DNA of 64,000 nt, taken from assembly GCF_023546765.1 (NCBI RefSeq), contig NZ_CP097484.1, positions 1,367,501-1,431,500 of the forward strand, given 5' to 3'. This stretch comes from Methylobacterium tardum. GTDB taxonomy: Bacteria > Pseudomonadota > Alphaproteobacteria > Rhizobiales > Beijerinckiaceae. The notes under the pieces are model-generated. The model was not told the DNA's origin. It made no database searches and saw nothing but the letters and a program-made list of their open reading frames with translations. Made by a program: the position numbers and the translations under genes. Below are positions 38,265 to 46,793 of this stretch, piece by piece (position 1 is the first letter of the stretch; every line of letters begins with the position of its first letter).

Positions 38265-38484
38265 TCAGCGCGACTGCTTCTGCTCAGCCGTCGACCGGAT
38301 ATAGCTGAGGCAACGCCGTTGCGCCTGCCGATCCTGGATCCGCCGGAAGGCATCGATGAGCTCGGCGACCTCTTCGGGTGTCGCCCCACGATCGCTCAGC
38401 CCTTCCCATTGAGGCGAGAACGCTTCAGCGGGGATACCAAGGGCGCTCGCGATACGAGTAAGCAGCTCCGATGTCTCGGACGTG
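38265..38484 (-). pseudogene. C-terminal part of an XRE-type regulator, cut by element B
   Basis: About 72 residues (ETSELLTRIASALGIPAEAF, EEVAELIDAFRRIQDRQAQR) match the segment after the helix-turn-helix in many alphaproteobacterial XRE regulators, where LxRIAxALGxPxEAF closes the DNA-binding domain. The DNA-binding part is missing: the right end of IS605 element B (GTTGTCAC, 38482-38489) sits exactly where it should be. The frame happens to remain open into the element. Confidence 0.6.
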
Positions 38485-38650
38485 ACAACTCCGCCCGCTG
38501 AAGCGGGCGGCTTCTCGGCGCAGCTATGCGACAACCCGCTGGCTTATGCACCGAAGGCCGATATCCCGGCCTGAAAAAGCCCGCTGATGCACGATCATTG
38601 CCGCCGCCACATCGCGATCAAGAACGCAGCCGCATTCGCAGGCGTGTGTT
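38482..38650 (-). ncRNA. Predicted omega-RNA region of element B
   Basis: By analogy with element A, the guide RNA would cover the end of tnpB and the right-end hairpin (38491-38510) and use the flank from about 38481 downwards (GTCCGAGACATCGG on the minus strand, the XRE remnant) as guide. It shares GAGAAGCCGCC and GGCGGAGTTGTCAC with element A, with a compensating stem change. The 5' limit is a guess. Confidence 0.3.
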
Positions 38651-39502
38651 CGGGTCGAGAGTGTTTTGGCCTTGATCGTCCCGCACGAGGGGCAGGTTTG
38701 AGAAGTGCCGCGCGGATCGACCAATACGACTTCAGCACCAGCGTTCGCAGCTTTGTACTGTACGAGTTGGACGAGGAGAGACCACGCGGCGTCGTGAACG
38801 GACCGGGCGAGCATCCCGCGCTTAAGCCCAGCCATGTTGAGATCTTCGAACGCGATCCCTTGATAGCGGGAAACCAAGGAGCGCGAGAGCTTGTGCAGGT
38901 GGTCGCGACGCTGGCGGGCGATCTTGGCGGACCCTGCGGCGAACCGAGCCTCGGCCTTGAGGCGACGCTTCGACCCTCGTTTGCACCGCGCCAGAGCCCG
39001 CTGTCTCCGTCGCTGCGCCTCCTGAGCCTTGTGGGCGTAGCGGAGTGCCTCGACCGTCTCGCCGTCGCTCGTGGCGATCAGGCTGTTGAGCCCGAGATCG
39101 ATCCCAACCGAGCCCGTGCCGCAGGTCTCGGCGATCCTTTTTCAGGGTCAGTCCGTCACCGACCCGGAGCGTCGTGCTGTGAAAACGGGTCAGAGCTCGG
39201 AACCGCGGGAAGCCGTGCCCGCGCTTGAAGAACGCGGAATACGTTTGGTCCAGTCGCCGGAGCACCTGTTGCAGGGCCGAGAACGACCAGCGCCCCAAAC
39301 CGTCCGGATCGACGAGTCGACACGCTTTCAACTCGCTGGCTTAAGGCCCGTAGCGCAGGGAGAGACCACGCCGCCGGTAGGCTTCGATCCGCTGTTGGAG
39401 GCAGGCGTTGTACAGGCCGCAGAAGTCCCGCAGCATTGCGTCAAGAGCGGCGCTCTGCGCCCGGTTCGGCCGGAGCCGATACTTATAGGAGCGCACGGAC
39501 AT
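38524..39502 (-). pseudogene. tnpB: tnpB of element B, degenerate
   Basis: ATG 39502 (MSVRSYKYRLRPNRAQ) runs to an in-frame TAA at 39341-39343 after 53 codons, in the spot where element A has AQQANEL. Reading resumes ELKACRLVDPDGLGRWSFSALQQ, then about 145 bp present in element A (residues after GLTLKKD up to CGTGSVGIDLG) are missing near 39135, which also shifts the frame. The last part is well preserved: GIDLGLNSLIATSDGE, FEDLNMAGLKRG, zinc ribbon CPSCG/CECGC, VLDRDVAAA. No active nuclease can be made. Confidence 0.88.
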
Positions 39503-39505
39503 CGA

Positions 39506-39811
39506 TCAGGCGAGACCCTGTTCGCGGGCGATCTGAACGAGAGCACGCGCGCGCTCCAGCGCAGCCCGTTCCTCAACGGTCGCGATCCGAAGCCGCATCC
39601 CCTCAAAGCCTCCGGCCGCGTAGAAATCGTATTCGCAAATCATTTCGTCCCGGTCCGTCCGGAAGGACGCTTTGAGCCGAACCCAGCCTTCGCACTTACC
39701 GCAGCCAATGTGCGTGTAACGTCTATCAATCTTGCTCGGTCGCACGCTCTGCGACTTTCCGCATCCGCCATCGCAGAAAATCTTGATCGGCTGTTCGGAG
39801 GATCGGGACAT
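39506..39811 (-). CDS. Zinc-ribbon accessory protein inside an IS605-type element (101 aa)
   Basis: ATG 39811 directly follows the tnpA stop and the gene ends 3 bases before tnpB, so it belongs to the element's operon. The product MSRSSEQPIKIFCDGGCGKS has cysteine pairs CDGGCGK near residues 13-17 and CGKCEGW near 37-40, a probable zinc ribbon, then an acidic beta/alpha region (MICEYDFYAAGGFEGMRLRI) and a helix. No known IS605 accessory protein matches. It may bind the element's DNA or RNA, or be a passenger; I cannot tell. Confidence 0.65.
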   Translation of the reverse strand: MSRSSEQPIKIFCDGGCGKSQSVRPSKIDRRYTHIGCGKCEGWVRLKASFRTDRDEMICEYDFYAAGGFEGMRLRIATVEERAALERARALVQIAREQGLA

Positions 39812-40207
39812 TTACATCCCTTTCTGCGCGGCGATGTAGGCTTCAACCACCTTGGCGCTGACGTGCCCGACGCTGCCCGCGTAATACGAGCGCGACCACA
39901 GGGTCGGGAGGCGGGAGCGAAGGGCTGGGAACTCCCGGCGCATCAGCCGGGACGAGCGACCTTTGAAGCGGTTAACGATCCCAGCGACCGCCAGCGTCGG
40001 GTCGGCCTCCACGAACAGGTGGACGTGATCCGGCATGACCTCGACGGCGTGGACGATCATCTCGGCTTCCGCGGCCACCTCGGCGATGATCTCCTTGAGC
40101 CGCATGTCGTAAGGCGCGACCAGCACCTTGCGCCGGTACTTCGGGCACCACACGAGGTGGTACTTGAGGCTGAAGGTAGCGCCCGCATTACGTCGGTAGC
40201 GGCTCAT
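39812..40207 (-). CDS. tnpA: IS200/IS605 Y1 transposase TnpA
   Basis: A 131-residue HUH transposase. It has the opening SLKYHLVWCPKYRRKVL, the HUH metal site in VMPDHVHLFVE and the catalytic tyrosine helix in LWSRSYYAGSVGHVS. Length and motifs are normal, so the enzyme should be able to excise and insert single-stranded elements with matching ends, including the tnpA-less element A. Confidence 0.93.
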   Translation of the reverse strand: MSRYRRNAGATFSLKYHLVWCPKYRRKVLVAPYDMRLKEIIAEVAAEAEMIVHAVEVMPDHVHLFVEADPTLAVAGIVNRFKGRSSRLMRREFPALRSRLPTLWSRSYYAGSVGHVSAKVVEAYIAAQKGM

Positions 40208-40398
40208 CCGCCGTTATATGAACGTCGCGCATCTATCTGCAAGGGAGCGTCGGATAGCGGCCCCGCATTCTCCCGTCAGCTAAAGCAGACGGTCCCCTGC
40301 GGAGAAATTTATGGATATCGACGTCGCTCACAGGGGCGTTCGCCGAGGTGCGGCCCATATTCCCTGCGGTCGGCTGCCCGTCGCGTTGCCATCCGCAG

Positions 40399-40725
40399 TC
40401 ACGAGGTTTGTGAGAGCTGCCCCGCATCCTGTCCGGAACGCGCGGGTTCGGAATTGAGCCGCCTGCGCATCGCCTTGCCGGGTTTGAAGGCGATGTGCTT
40501 CTTGGCCTCAACCGCCACAAGCGCCCCGGTCCTGGGGTTGCGGCCGGAGCGTGCCGCGATGTCGTGTGTCGAGAAGGTGCCGAAGTCGCGCAGCTCGACC
40601 CGGTCGCCCCTAGCGAGCGCGTCGGACATCGTCGTCAGGATCGTGGCAACCACGGCCTCGACCTCCTTGAGGTACAGGTGCGGGTTCTGTGCCGCGACGC
40701 GCGCGATGAGTTCGGATCGGATCAT
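40399..40725 (-). CDS. ihfB: Integration host factor beta subunit-like DNA-bending protein
   Basis: 108 residues. The opening [23 protein letters not shown] is that of IHF-beta, as is [19 protein letters not shown], and the DNA-intercalating arm [24 protein letters not shown] is intact. A C-terminal tail of about 15 polar residues is extra. IHF bends DNA at specific sites and serves recombination, replication and transcription; an accessory-region copy could be a paralogue of the chromosomal gene. It ends near the left end of element B. HU-type function cannot be ruled out. Confidence 0.82.
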   Translation of the reverse strand: MIRSELIARVAAQNPHLYLKEVEAVVATILTTMSDALARGDRVELRDFGTFSTHDIAARSGRNPRTGALVAVEAKKHIAFKPGKAMRRRLNSEPARSGQDAGQLSQTS

Positions 40726-40740
40726 GGATGCGACGACGGC

Positions 40741-41268
40741 TCAGTGCTGCTTCGTCTGCCCGCTGGGCCCCCAGCCATGCGCCTTGATCGCCGCGACGAG
40801 CTTGGCTTGCATGTCGGGGGTCATCGCCTGCATCCACTGTTGCATGCCCTGCAACTGCACCTGGGCGAGTTGCGGCTGTGCGGCCGCCAGACGCTTGCCG
40901 GCCGGCGTCGCGTAGAACGCCGCCATCGCCTGCAGGTCGTCCTTGCCGAGCACCGTGGCGAAGCCGCGCGCCTGGATGTCGAGCAACTCGTCGTAGTGCG
41001 CCGTCAGGGTCGGCAGGACGACCTCCCTGACCAACACCTGTGCCTTGTCGGGCTCCTTGACGCCGATCTGCTGCATCATGCCGACCATCGGTCCCGCCAT
41101 CGCGTTCAGAACGGCAGTCCGATCGCCCTGCATCGCAGCCACGGCGTCGCGGGCCGCTTTGAGCGTGGTCGAATCCGGAGTTGTCGCCGTCGGCGCAGCC
41201 TGTGCCATCGCCGTGCAGGTCGAGGTGGCGACGAGACACAGCCCCAAGAGGGCGGGCAAAAAGCGCAT
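40741..41268 (-). CDS. Secreted DUF2059-type protein
   Basis: 175 residues from ATG 41268 with a clear signal peptide (MRFLPALLGLCLVATSTCTA, cleavage after AMAQA). The mature part is helical with the DUF2059 pattern: LNAMAGPMVGMMQQIG, then AHYDELLDIQARGFATVLGK and LQAMAAFYATPAGKRL, where the last block is typical of the family. DUF2059 proteins are periplasmic and of unknown function. The stop lies 15 bases before the ihfB-like start on the same strand, so the two may be one transcript. Confidence 0.82.
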   Translation of the reverse strand: MRFLPALLGLCLVATSTCTAMAQAAPTATTPDSTTLKAARDAVAAMQGDRTAVLNAMAGPMVGMMQQIGVKEPDKAQVLVREVVLPTLTAHYDELLDIQARGFATVLGKDDLQAMAAFYATPAGKRLAAAQPQLAQVQLQGMQQWMQAMTPDMQAKLVAAIKAHGWGPSGQTKQH

Positions 41269-41741
41269 GGTCGCTCCTGGCACTAGGCGAACGAATCAGC
41301 AGGTAGCCACTCTGTCCGCTCGAGCACCATACGAGGCGATCTCACGTTGTCGATCTCAGTACCAGAACGGTCGACAATCGTAGGCGCTGGTTCGACGATA
41401 GCCTGCCGACGCGTTCAACTCAGCGGCGTGCGGATCCGCTCGCACGGATCACCAATCTCCGAATGCCAGTTCGCTGCCCTCACAGACTCTGCGAGATCAT
41501 GAGCGTGCTCGGAAGCCGATGATATCCAACGCGTGCGTACGTCACTGGTTTTGTTTCGCTGTTGGGTTGCGGATGATGTCCAACGCAGCTTGATCGGAGC
41601 CTTGGCAGCTGGCGCGTCGTTGGCCGGTGAAAGCGCGTCCGATCCAACCTCGGCGCTGACTCCACAGATTGCTCGACCCACGGCAACACGCCGCGACAGT
41701 CTGCAAGGGATCTGCACAAAGCTCCTGAAACCGTGCACGGG
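41269..41741. other. Intergenic stretch with a repeat pair
   Basis: No convincing gene. It holds the second GATRTCCAACGC pair (41521-41586). Confidence 0.4.
41521..41586. repeat. Paired GATRTCCAACGC boxes, locus 2
   Basis: GATATCCAACGC at 41521-41532 and GATGTCCAACGC at 41575-41586, 54 bases start to start, as at 34595-34661. Confidence 0.45.
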
Positions 41742-41915
41742 TCATCCCTCACGGCACCGACTTCTGACGGCGCGTCCGATCTCGTTACGCCGTCCGGACG
41801 ACCAACACGGACTTGGTTCTCCAACTTGGGTTTGTGCCGATGTGATGTCTCCCCGCCTCGTCGCTTCGGTCAGCCGCGCCAGCAGCGCGGCGAGGTCCGG
41901 CGAGATCGTGGGCAC
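41742..41915 (-). CDS. Possible small protein (57 aa), weak
   Basis: GTG 41915 to TGA 41742. The first part (PTISPDLAALLARLTEATRR, GDITSAQTQVGEP) looks natural; the rest is arginine-rich and less so. It is on the same strand as the flanking small gene at 41957. It may be the end of a decayed gene. Confidence 0.28.
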   Translation of the reverse strand: MPTISPDLAALLARLTEATRRGDITSAQTQVGEPSPCWSSGRRNEIGRAVRSRCREG

Positions 41916-41956
41916 CTGTTGACCATGACCGTTCTCGCCCGTCCTACCCCGATCGC

Positions 41957-42358
41957 TCAAGCACTCACCGGACGAATGCCGGTCCTGGCGAACCGCTTCC
42001 GGATCGCGTCCTGCTCGCGCCAGCCTGGGACAGCTCCGACCGCCTCGGGCGCACCGGCCTCCCAAGCTGCGTATTGCGCGATCTCTGAAAGGATCATGCG
42101 ACGCATGCGCTCGGCGAAGTTTTCTTGGAACGCGATGACGGGCTGCAACTCATCCAGGGTCGCACGGGCGGCGACGGCCGCGTTGCTGAGACCGGTCGCT
42201 CGCATCGCCCTTCCGCGTTTGTCCCGGGTGCTGACGTCGATCCGGACCAGGCGCAGGAGGTCGGCGTGTCGGGCTTCCGGCACGAGGCACCAGCGGTCGC
42301 GCTGGGCCGCCGTGATCTTCGACGCGGCGAGCAAGGGCCGAAGTAGCTCCTCGAGCAT
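41957..42358 (-). CDS. Hypothetical protein (133 aa)
   Basis: ATG 42358, product MLEELLRPLLAASKITAAQR, a soluble helical protein with ATLDELQPVIAFQENFAERM and a C-terminal GWREQDAIRKRFARTGIRPV. The composition and continuous frame support a real gene. No family recognised. It lies 39 bases downstream of the next small gene on the same strand, so the two may be co-transcribed. Confidence 0.65.
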   Translation of the reverse strand: MLEELLRPLLAASKITAAQRDRWCLVPEARHADLLRLVRIDVSTRDKRGRAMRATGLSNAAVAARATLDELQPVIAFQENFAERMRRMILSEIAQYAAWEAGAPEAVGAVPGWREQDAIRKRFARTGIRPVSA

Positions 42359-42397
42359 CGCCTCGGCACGCGATGAGGTTCGCGATCATCGCTACCC

Positions 42398-42811
42398 CTA
42401 CGCTGCGTCGAAGCTCTTAGGGGTCGCGGCGCGAGCGGTTCCGGGAACGGATCGTCGGGCGTGCCGATCGACGTTAGCCGTCCTCTGCCATGAACCTGCG
42501 ACAGCCTCCGGGTCGATCAAGTACGCGCCGCTTCCGTACGGGATGACGCCAGGAAGGTCGGCACGGATCCGCTCGGCCCAGCGGGCGGCCATGTCCCGGT
42601 GCGGGATCGTCGGCACGAGCCAGTCACCGAACAGGTGACGCTTGAGCAACCGGGCCTTTTCCGCCTCAATGCGCTGGCTGCCGTCGCCGTACAAGGCCAG
42701 CGCAGGAGCACCTTGAGCCTTTGGCGACCACGCCGAGATCGGCTAGTTGTCTCGAAGGCTGGCAATCACCTTGAGGAGCACGGCGTCGTCTGCGATGTCA
42801 GTATCGGACAT
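42398..42811 (-). pseudogene. Hypothetical protein interrupted by an amber codon
   Basis: ATG 42811 (MSDTDIADDAVLLKVIASLR) is stopped after 22 codons by TAG at 42743-42745; the same frame then continues with natural sequence, PKAQGAPALALYGDGSQRIE, AARWAERIRADLPGVIPYGS and AYLIDPEAVAGSW. Either the TAG is a mutation from CAG, or a shorter gene starts at TTG 42694. No family recognised. Confidence 0.5.
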
Positions 42812-42914
42812 CACTGCCGCCTTATATTCGGCGCTCGGACACTTTTTGCGAGACTTACCGGCTGGCTGCGGAGACAAATAGAGCCCCCCCGCCGCCCAGT
42901 GGAAGGATTCAACT

Positions 42915-44003
42915 TCACATTGATCCTTGTATGATGACTCCATACCAGCCAAGCCCATGGTAAGTCTCATAACCCGGCGTGCGGTGGAACGCCTGCACGG
43001 TCTCCGTCCGGCTTTCCTGCACCACGCCGCTCGTTTGGCCTTGAAAGTCGAGGCTCAGCGTCTCCGTAAGTATTCCTCGGCGATCCGAGGCGGAGAGTAC
43101 GCGGCGGCTTGCATCGACCAGCAGAACCCGCGTGCGTGCCTTATCTTCGGGGGCGACGCGCACACCCTCGACGATCGCCCGCGCCTGCGGCTCCCAATCA
43201 AAGTGGATCGCCAGCACACCCAGCGGTTCGCCATTCGCTCGTCCGTCTCCGCGTACACTGGCAGCGTAAGTCGCGACCTGCGCACCGCCGAGCCGGTGTT
43301 CTTGGCGGACGTTGGCCGCGATATAATCGTCACCGCCCTGCAGCGCTGCAGCCTCCTGAAACCAAGGCTCGCCAGCCACGCTCATGCCGATCACACCAGG
43401 ATAGCGCTCAGGACGACCGGTCGCCAAGATATGGCCGTTCCGATCACAGAGCCAAAGGTCCAAATAGACGGTATAGGCATTGAGGATGACACCAAGCCGT
43501 TCGCTGGCATAACGAACGGCAGCTTGGCTCGGTGCCAGCGCGCAGGCGACAACGGCAGCATCAGTCGCCCACCACCGCACATCGCAAGTTCGCTCATAGA
43601 GATTGCGGTCGATCAATTCGATCGCATTCAGAGCGAGATCAACCAGGCGTTCGCTCTGTGCATGAGTCGCCATGGCTGTGACCGAATGGTGCAAGTCGCC
43701 GATCCGACCGGAGAGATGCGTTTCCAATTCACGGGCGAGGATTTCCACCTCCGCACCGACTGCCCGGACCTCCTGCGCGACGACCGAGAACCCGCGTCCT
43801 TGCTCACCGGCACGCGCGGCTTCGATGAGCGCGTTCAACGCCAACATCTTGGTCTGAGCCGTGATCCGCCGAATGCGGTCGATTTTGTCGCCGGCGATTC
43901 GGCTAACCTCGGCTGTCAGCGCGGATATGGCGGCCAGGGTCGGAGCACCTCCATGGACTGGAGCTTGAGTGGGCGGTGCGAGGACTGGGATCTGTGCAGA
44001 CAT
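42915..44003 (-). CDS. Soluble chemoreceptor with signalling domain before the sensor domain
   Basis: 362 residues from ATG 44003 ([19 protein letters not shown]). The chemoreceptor signalling hairpin comes first (residues about 25-110, tip [32 protein letters not shown]), and a Cache-like sensor follows ([52 protein letters not shown]). There is no membrane helix at all, so a domain that normally lies in the periplasm is cytoplasmic here. Relatives of this arrangement occur in Methylobacterium and other alphaproteobacteria but are little studied. It is orphan: no che gene nearby. ATG 44003 is preferred over an upstream start at 44078. Confidence 0.85.
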   Translation of the reverse strand: MSAQIPVLAPPTQAPVHGGAPTLAAISALTAEVSRIAGDKIDRIRRITAQTKMLALNALIEAARAGEQGRGFSVVAQEVRAVGAEVEILARELETHLSGRIGDLHHSVTAMATHAQSERLVDLALNAIELIDRNLYERTCDVRWWATDAAVVACALAPSQAAVRYASERLGVILNAYTVYLDLWLCDRNGHILATGRPERYPGVIGMSVAGEPWFQEAAALQGGDDYIAANVRQEHRLGGAQVATYAASVRGDGRANGEPLGVLAIHFDWEPQARAIVEGVRVAPEDKARTRVLLVDASRRVLSASDRRGILTETLSLDFQGQTSGVVQESRTETVQAFHRTPGYETYHGLGWYGVIIQGSM

Positions 44004-44484
44004 GCGGAAAGGGATCTCGGTTTGGCCAATTAGAACACGAAAATACTTAAAAAAATCTGCCGAACAAATATCGAGCAAACCGACTGCAAAGTGTTCGCCA
44101 GGCCAACTCTCGGTTGCGTAGACAACAACGAAGTTGTAACAGCGAGGTCGGCGTCGCGAGCATCAGCGCTCCTGAAAGCTCCACCAAGTCATCGACGGAG
44201 CAGCACGATCCCGCGGGCTCAAAGGCGCGGCTGACCCGACCACCAAGCTCACATCGGATACCGCCTGTGATCAGAGACGCGTGCCGAACCCAAGCTGACG
44301 TGGCGCTGCTACCGGCAGCCCAACGTTGTTCTGTCAACTGAGCTGAAGCCGAGGGTTAACGAGCCTCGTCCCCTACGAACATCTGATCTTCCAATCGGTG
44401 TCGCCGAATTCAGGCGCATCGCTGCTGCTCGGCTCGTACCTGCTATCGTCGACGGCGTCGTGCTGGGCGGCCGTGCTCAACTGG
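44004..44484. other. Intergenic stretch
   Basis: About 480 bases without a credible gene. The part before 44003 is AT-richer (44035-44060) and may hold the chemoreceptor promoter. Confidence 0.4.
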
Positions 44485-45102
44485 CTAGGATTTCGCGAGC
44501 CGACGGGGCGTTCGCCGTGCCGCCGACTCACAGTGACGTTCGATCCGGGCGCTCACACGATCTTGGTGGGCCTTCTCCTCGGCGAAGTAGGCCTGCGGAG
44601 ACACGCCGTACGGGCGGTGATGGACGTCCCACGCCACCCAATGGTGGAAGGCGAGATCGGTGGCCCTGCCGGCGTAGCGTGCCTGCCACCGCATGACCTG
44701 GCTCGTGAACGCCATGAGCTCATCCTGGTCGAGAGGCTCAGCCGATCGCGCATCCGCCATCGTGTCCCTGGACAGGCTGACCATGCGAAAGGAATGGCCG
44801 TTCTCGCCGACCCTAGTGACGAACGAGGCCACGCTCTCCTCGGGCGCGGGGCAATCGGCCGCCGCGTTCGAGACGTGCCAGCGATCCATCGCGTCCGGGG
44901 CGATGCAAGGGACCGGCTCATCGGTCCTGGCGAAACGGATGCCCCGGTTGATCGGCACGGGCACGTCGCGGGTTTGACCGTCCGGTCGAAGGCTGAGGAT
45001 GTCGCCGTCACGGACGACCGTGACCGTGCATGCGCGGTCGCTCTTCAACCGCCAGTCGGCGCTGCGCACGCGGTCGCCGACACGGAAGTCTTCCATCCTC
45101 AT
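44485..45102 (-). CDS. Hypothetical protein (205 aa)
   Basis: ATG 45102 (MRMEDFRVGDRVRSADWRLK) or ATG 45096. The first 70 residues are a small beta-rich unit (ACTVTVVRDGDILSLRPDGQ, VPVPINRGIRFART); the rest is helical with several tryptophans (MRWQARYAGRATDLAFHHWV, AWDVHHRP). No family recognised, no signal peptide. Composition supports a real gene. Confidence 0.65.
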   Translation of the reverse strand: MRMEDFRVGDRVRSADWRLKSDRACTVTVVRDGDILSLRPDGQTRDVPVPINRGIRFARTDEPVPCIAPDAMDRWHVSNAAADCPAPEESVASFVTRVGENGHSFRMVSLSRDTMADARSAEPLDQDELMAFTSQVMRWQARYAGRATDLAFHHWVAWDVHHRPYGVSPQAYFAEEKAHQDRVSARIERHCESAARRTPRRLAKS

Positions 45103-45242
45103 GGGATTTGGTCCTTGTACTGGTCTGCCAAGCGAGGCTGTCCCGATGGGGTGTTCTCCCCATCGCGCAGCACGCGGTCCCGTATCTCGTGCGCACCAGT
45201 CGGGTGGCATGGACTTGCATGCCTCAGCGTGAGCGCAGCAAG

Positions 45243-45434
45243 ATGTATCTGGTGGCTATGAGGCACGACGGCGAGACCCGGATCTACGCGGTGGTCAAGG
45301 GGACCGTGGCGGGGGCTTTTCAAACGGTGGCCGCTCTGTGCCCGCCAGGTTGCGCGCCCGAACTCGTCGGCGGTCTGTCGCGCGACACGGCGCGAGCACG
45401 GAAATTCAAGCCCGACGACGTTTGGGAGGTTTGA
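45243..45434 (+). CDS. Small hypothetical protein (63 aa)
   Basis: ATG 45243, product MYLVAMRHDGETRIYAVVKG followed by TVAGAFQTVAALCPPGCAPE and a basic tail ending DDVWEV. It is divergent from the gene at 44485-45102. A longer upstream frame is not credible. No known domain. Confidence 0.58.
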   Translation: MYLVAMRHDGETRIYAVVKGTVAGAFQTVAALCPPGCAPELVGGLSRDTARARKFKPDDVWEV

Positions 45435-45588
45435 GGCGTCGACCTCGTGTCGAAATTGTTGGTTTCGTCACGCGAACCAGTCGCAGAAAGTCTGGGTATC
45501 GACGCCGTGTGCTGCTCGTACCCGTGGGGCTTGGAGATCAAGCCTTGAACGCGTCGAGGTACTTGTTCGCTCTAGCCGAAGCGTCACC

Positions 45589-46002
45589 TCACTGCGCCGC
45601 TTCGGCGGCCGGCTCGCGATCGGAGTGGATCGCCATGGCGATCTTCCGGCGCATCTGGCTGGCCTCGTCGCGGTTGCAGGGTCCGGCACCGATGATGGCG
45701 TTGGCGATCCGGTCGAACCGCTTCCGCGGGAGTTCGAGACGGGGCTGGGCCGCGACGGCTGTGACGATCCGCCGGTCGTGATCTTTCCGCCGGGCGCGCA
45801 TCGTCTGCGCACCGCTGCGGAGCGACCGCACGAAGGCGTGCAAGATCGCGGCGGTGCCGCATCCGGCGAAGAGGTCGTTCGCGAAACCATCGAGCGTCGG
45901 GTTCAGGCTGGAGACGCCGACGACCATGACCATTCCGGCAGCGTCGATGACGCGCGTCGGCGTCTGCGTCAGTCCGTCAAGCGTGCTCTCAAAGTTAGTC
46001 AT
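45589..46002 (-). CDS. Hypothetical protein (137 aa)
   Basis: ATG 46002, product MTNFESTLDGLTQTPTRVID. A small hydrophobic stretch (AAGMVMVVGVSSLNPTLDGF) is followed by a basic helical half (RLELPRKRFDRIANAIIGAG, CNRDEASQMRRKIAMAIHSD). No family recognised. The composition is natural. Confidence 0.62.
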   Translation of the reverse strand: MTNFESTLDGLTQTPTRVIDAAGMVMVVGVSSLNPTLDGFANDLFAGCGTAAILHAFVRSLRSGAQTMRARRKDHDRRIVTAVAAQPRLELPRKRFDRIANAIIGAGPCNRDEASQMRRKIAMAIHSDREPAAEAAQ

Positions 46003-46541
46003 GGCGGATCCTCGCAGGACGATGTGAACGGATGCTTCGCGTCGTAGCGCAGCGCCGAGCGCCTGGCGCGACGATGTTCCCGGTTACAGCAATGATAGGA
46101 TTTTGATGTCGCTTTGCAGCCTATCGGAAACCGATGTCACTCCTGGGGTTTTCTTCCAGGTAGGGACTACCCCGTTCTCTGGTATCTGTGCCACGGCTCT
46201 GTTTTAATCGCTTCTCATGTTACCGTGCTGCAAGTTAATCCGCGGCAATTCATGCCTCAAGGAGGTTTCGCCAGACACGCAATCTGTCCTATGCTCATAC
46301 GTCGGCAGTGTTCGCCCATTGATTGAGCTGTGTCTCATGGCGCTGATGAAGCGATCAGACGCCATTTCGAGGCGGGCGGGACGAAGCTGGCGGCCAGGGA
46401 CCCGCCGCAACGCGTGCTGGCTCCGCTCACGTCCCGCCCTCGGCCGCGGAGATAGCAGCTCCCGCAACCGTGCCGCGAACATACCCGGTGTTCGGCATCG
46501 GTCCAGCGCCGTAGTCCGCCTGTGCGACGCTAGGGTCTATC
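46003..46541. other. Intergenic stretch of about 540 bases
   Basis: Partly AT-richer (46090-46220). No gene recognised on either strand. Confidence 0.4.
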
Positions 46542-46635
46542 GTCAGAACTGTCGGCTATGTCAGGCGCGCCGGTCGAGCAGCTGGGTGCGACACGACGCG
46601 AAGGGGTGATGACCCCTTGGTCTGTGACGATAGGG
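46542..46635. repeat. Copy 2 of the dispersed intergenic repeat
   Basis: GTCAGAACTGTCGG at 46542-46555 and TGACGATAGGG at 46625-46635, as in copy 1 at 28685-28779. Here the outer bases form an inverted repeat, CTATCGTCA (46538-46546) against TGACGATAG (46625-46633). It overlaps the end of the small gene at 46556-46793. Confidence 0.5.
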
Positions 46636-46793
46636 CCAGAAGTGCCGGAGAGCCTCGCTCGTCGGACCGTAAGGAGGGCCACCCCTTCTCGCCTCGTATC
46701 AGCGCGATCACCTCATCCTGGGTGATGTCAGCCTGGCCCAAGGAGACCGTCCAGGATCGACAGTTCGGTTTCCGTGACCTCCTTGTAGGTCAT
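46556..46793 (-). pseudogene. Small protein gene with a one-base insertion
   Basis: ATG 46793 starts MTYKEVTETELSILDGLLG but a GGG near 46738-46742 shifts it to a stop; with two G the frame continues QADITQDEVIALIRGEKGWP and ends near 46556. The start overlaps the stop of the upstream gene as ATGA (46790-46793). No family recognised. Product about 78 residues if corrected. Confidence 0.5.

Larger units (their letters stand above)
38482..40314 (-). mobile_element. IS605-type element B with tnpA, a zinc-ribbon gene and tnpB
   Basis: Gene order in the direction of reading is tnpA (40207-39812), a 101-codon zinc-ribbon gene (39811-39506) and a broken tnpB (39502-38524). The ends match element A: CCATAAAT and GCAGGGGACCGTC at the left (about 40314-40285), and the hairpin CCGCCCGC/GCGGGCGG plus GAGTTGTCAC at the right (38510-38482). 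Length about 1.83 kb. Confidence 0.82.

Noticed and set aside
39071..40915. Plus-strand open frame of 614 codons
   Set aside because: Runs antisense through tnpB, the zinc-ribbon gene, tnpA and the IHF-like gene; composition is not protein-like.
41733..42638. Plus-strand open frame of 301 codons
   Set aside because: Antisense to two credible small minus-strand genes, and arginine/serine-rich as in a shadow.
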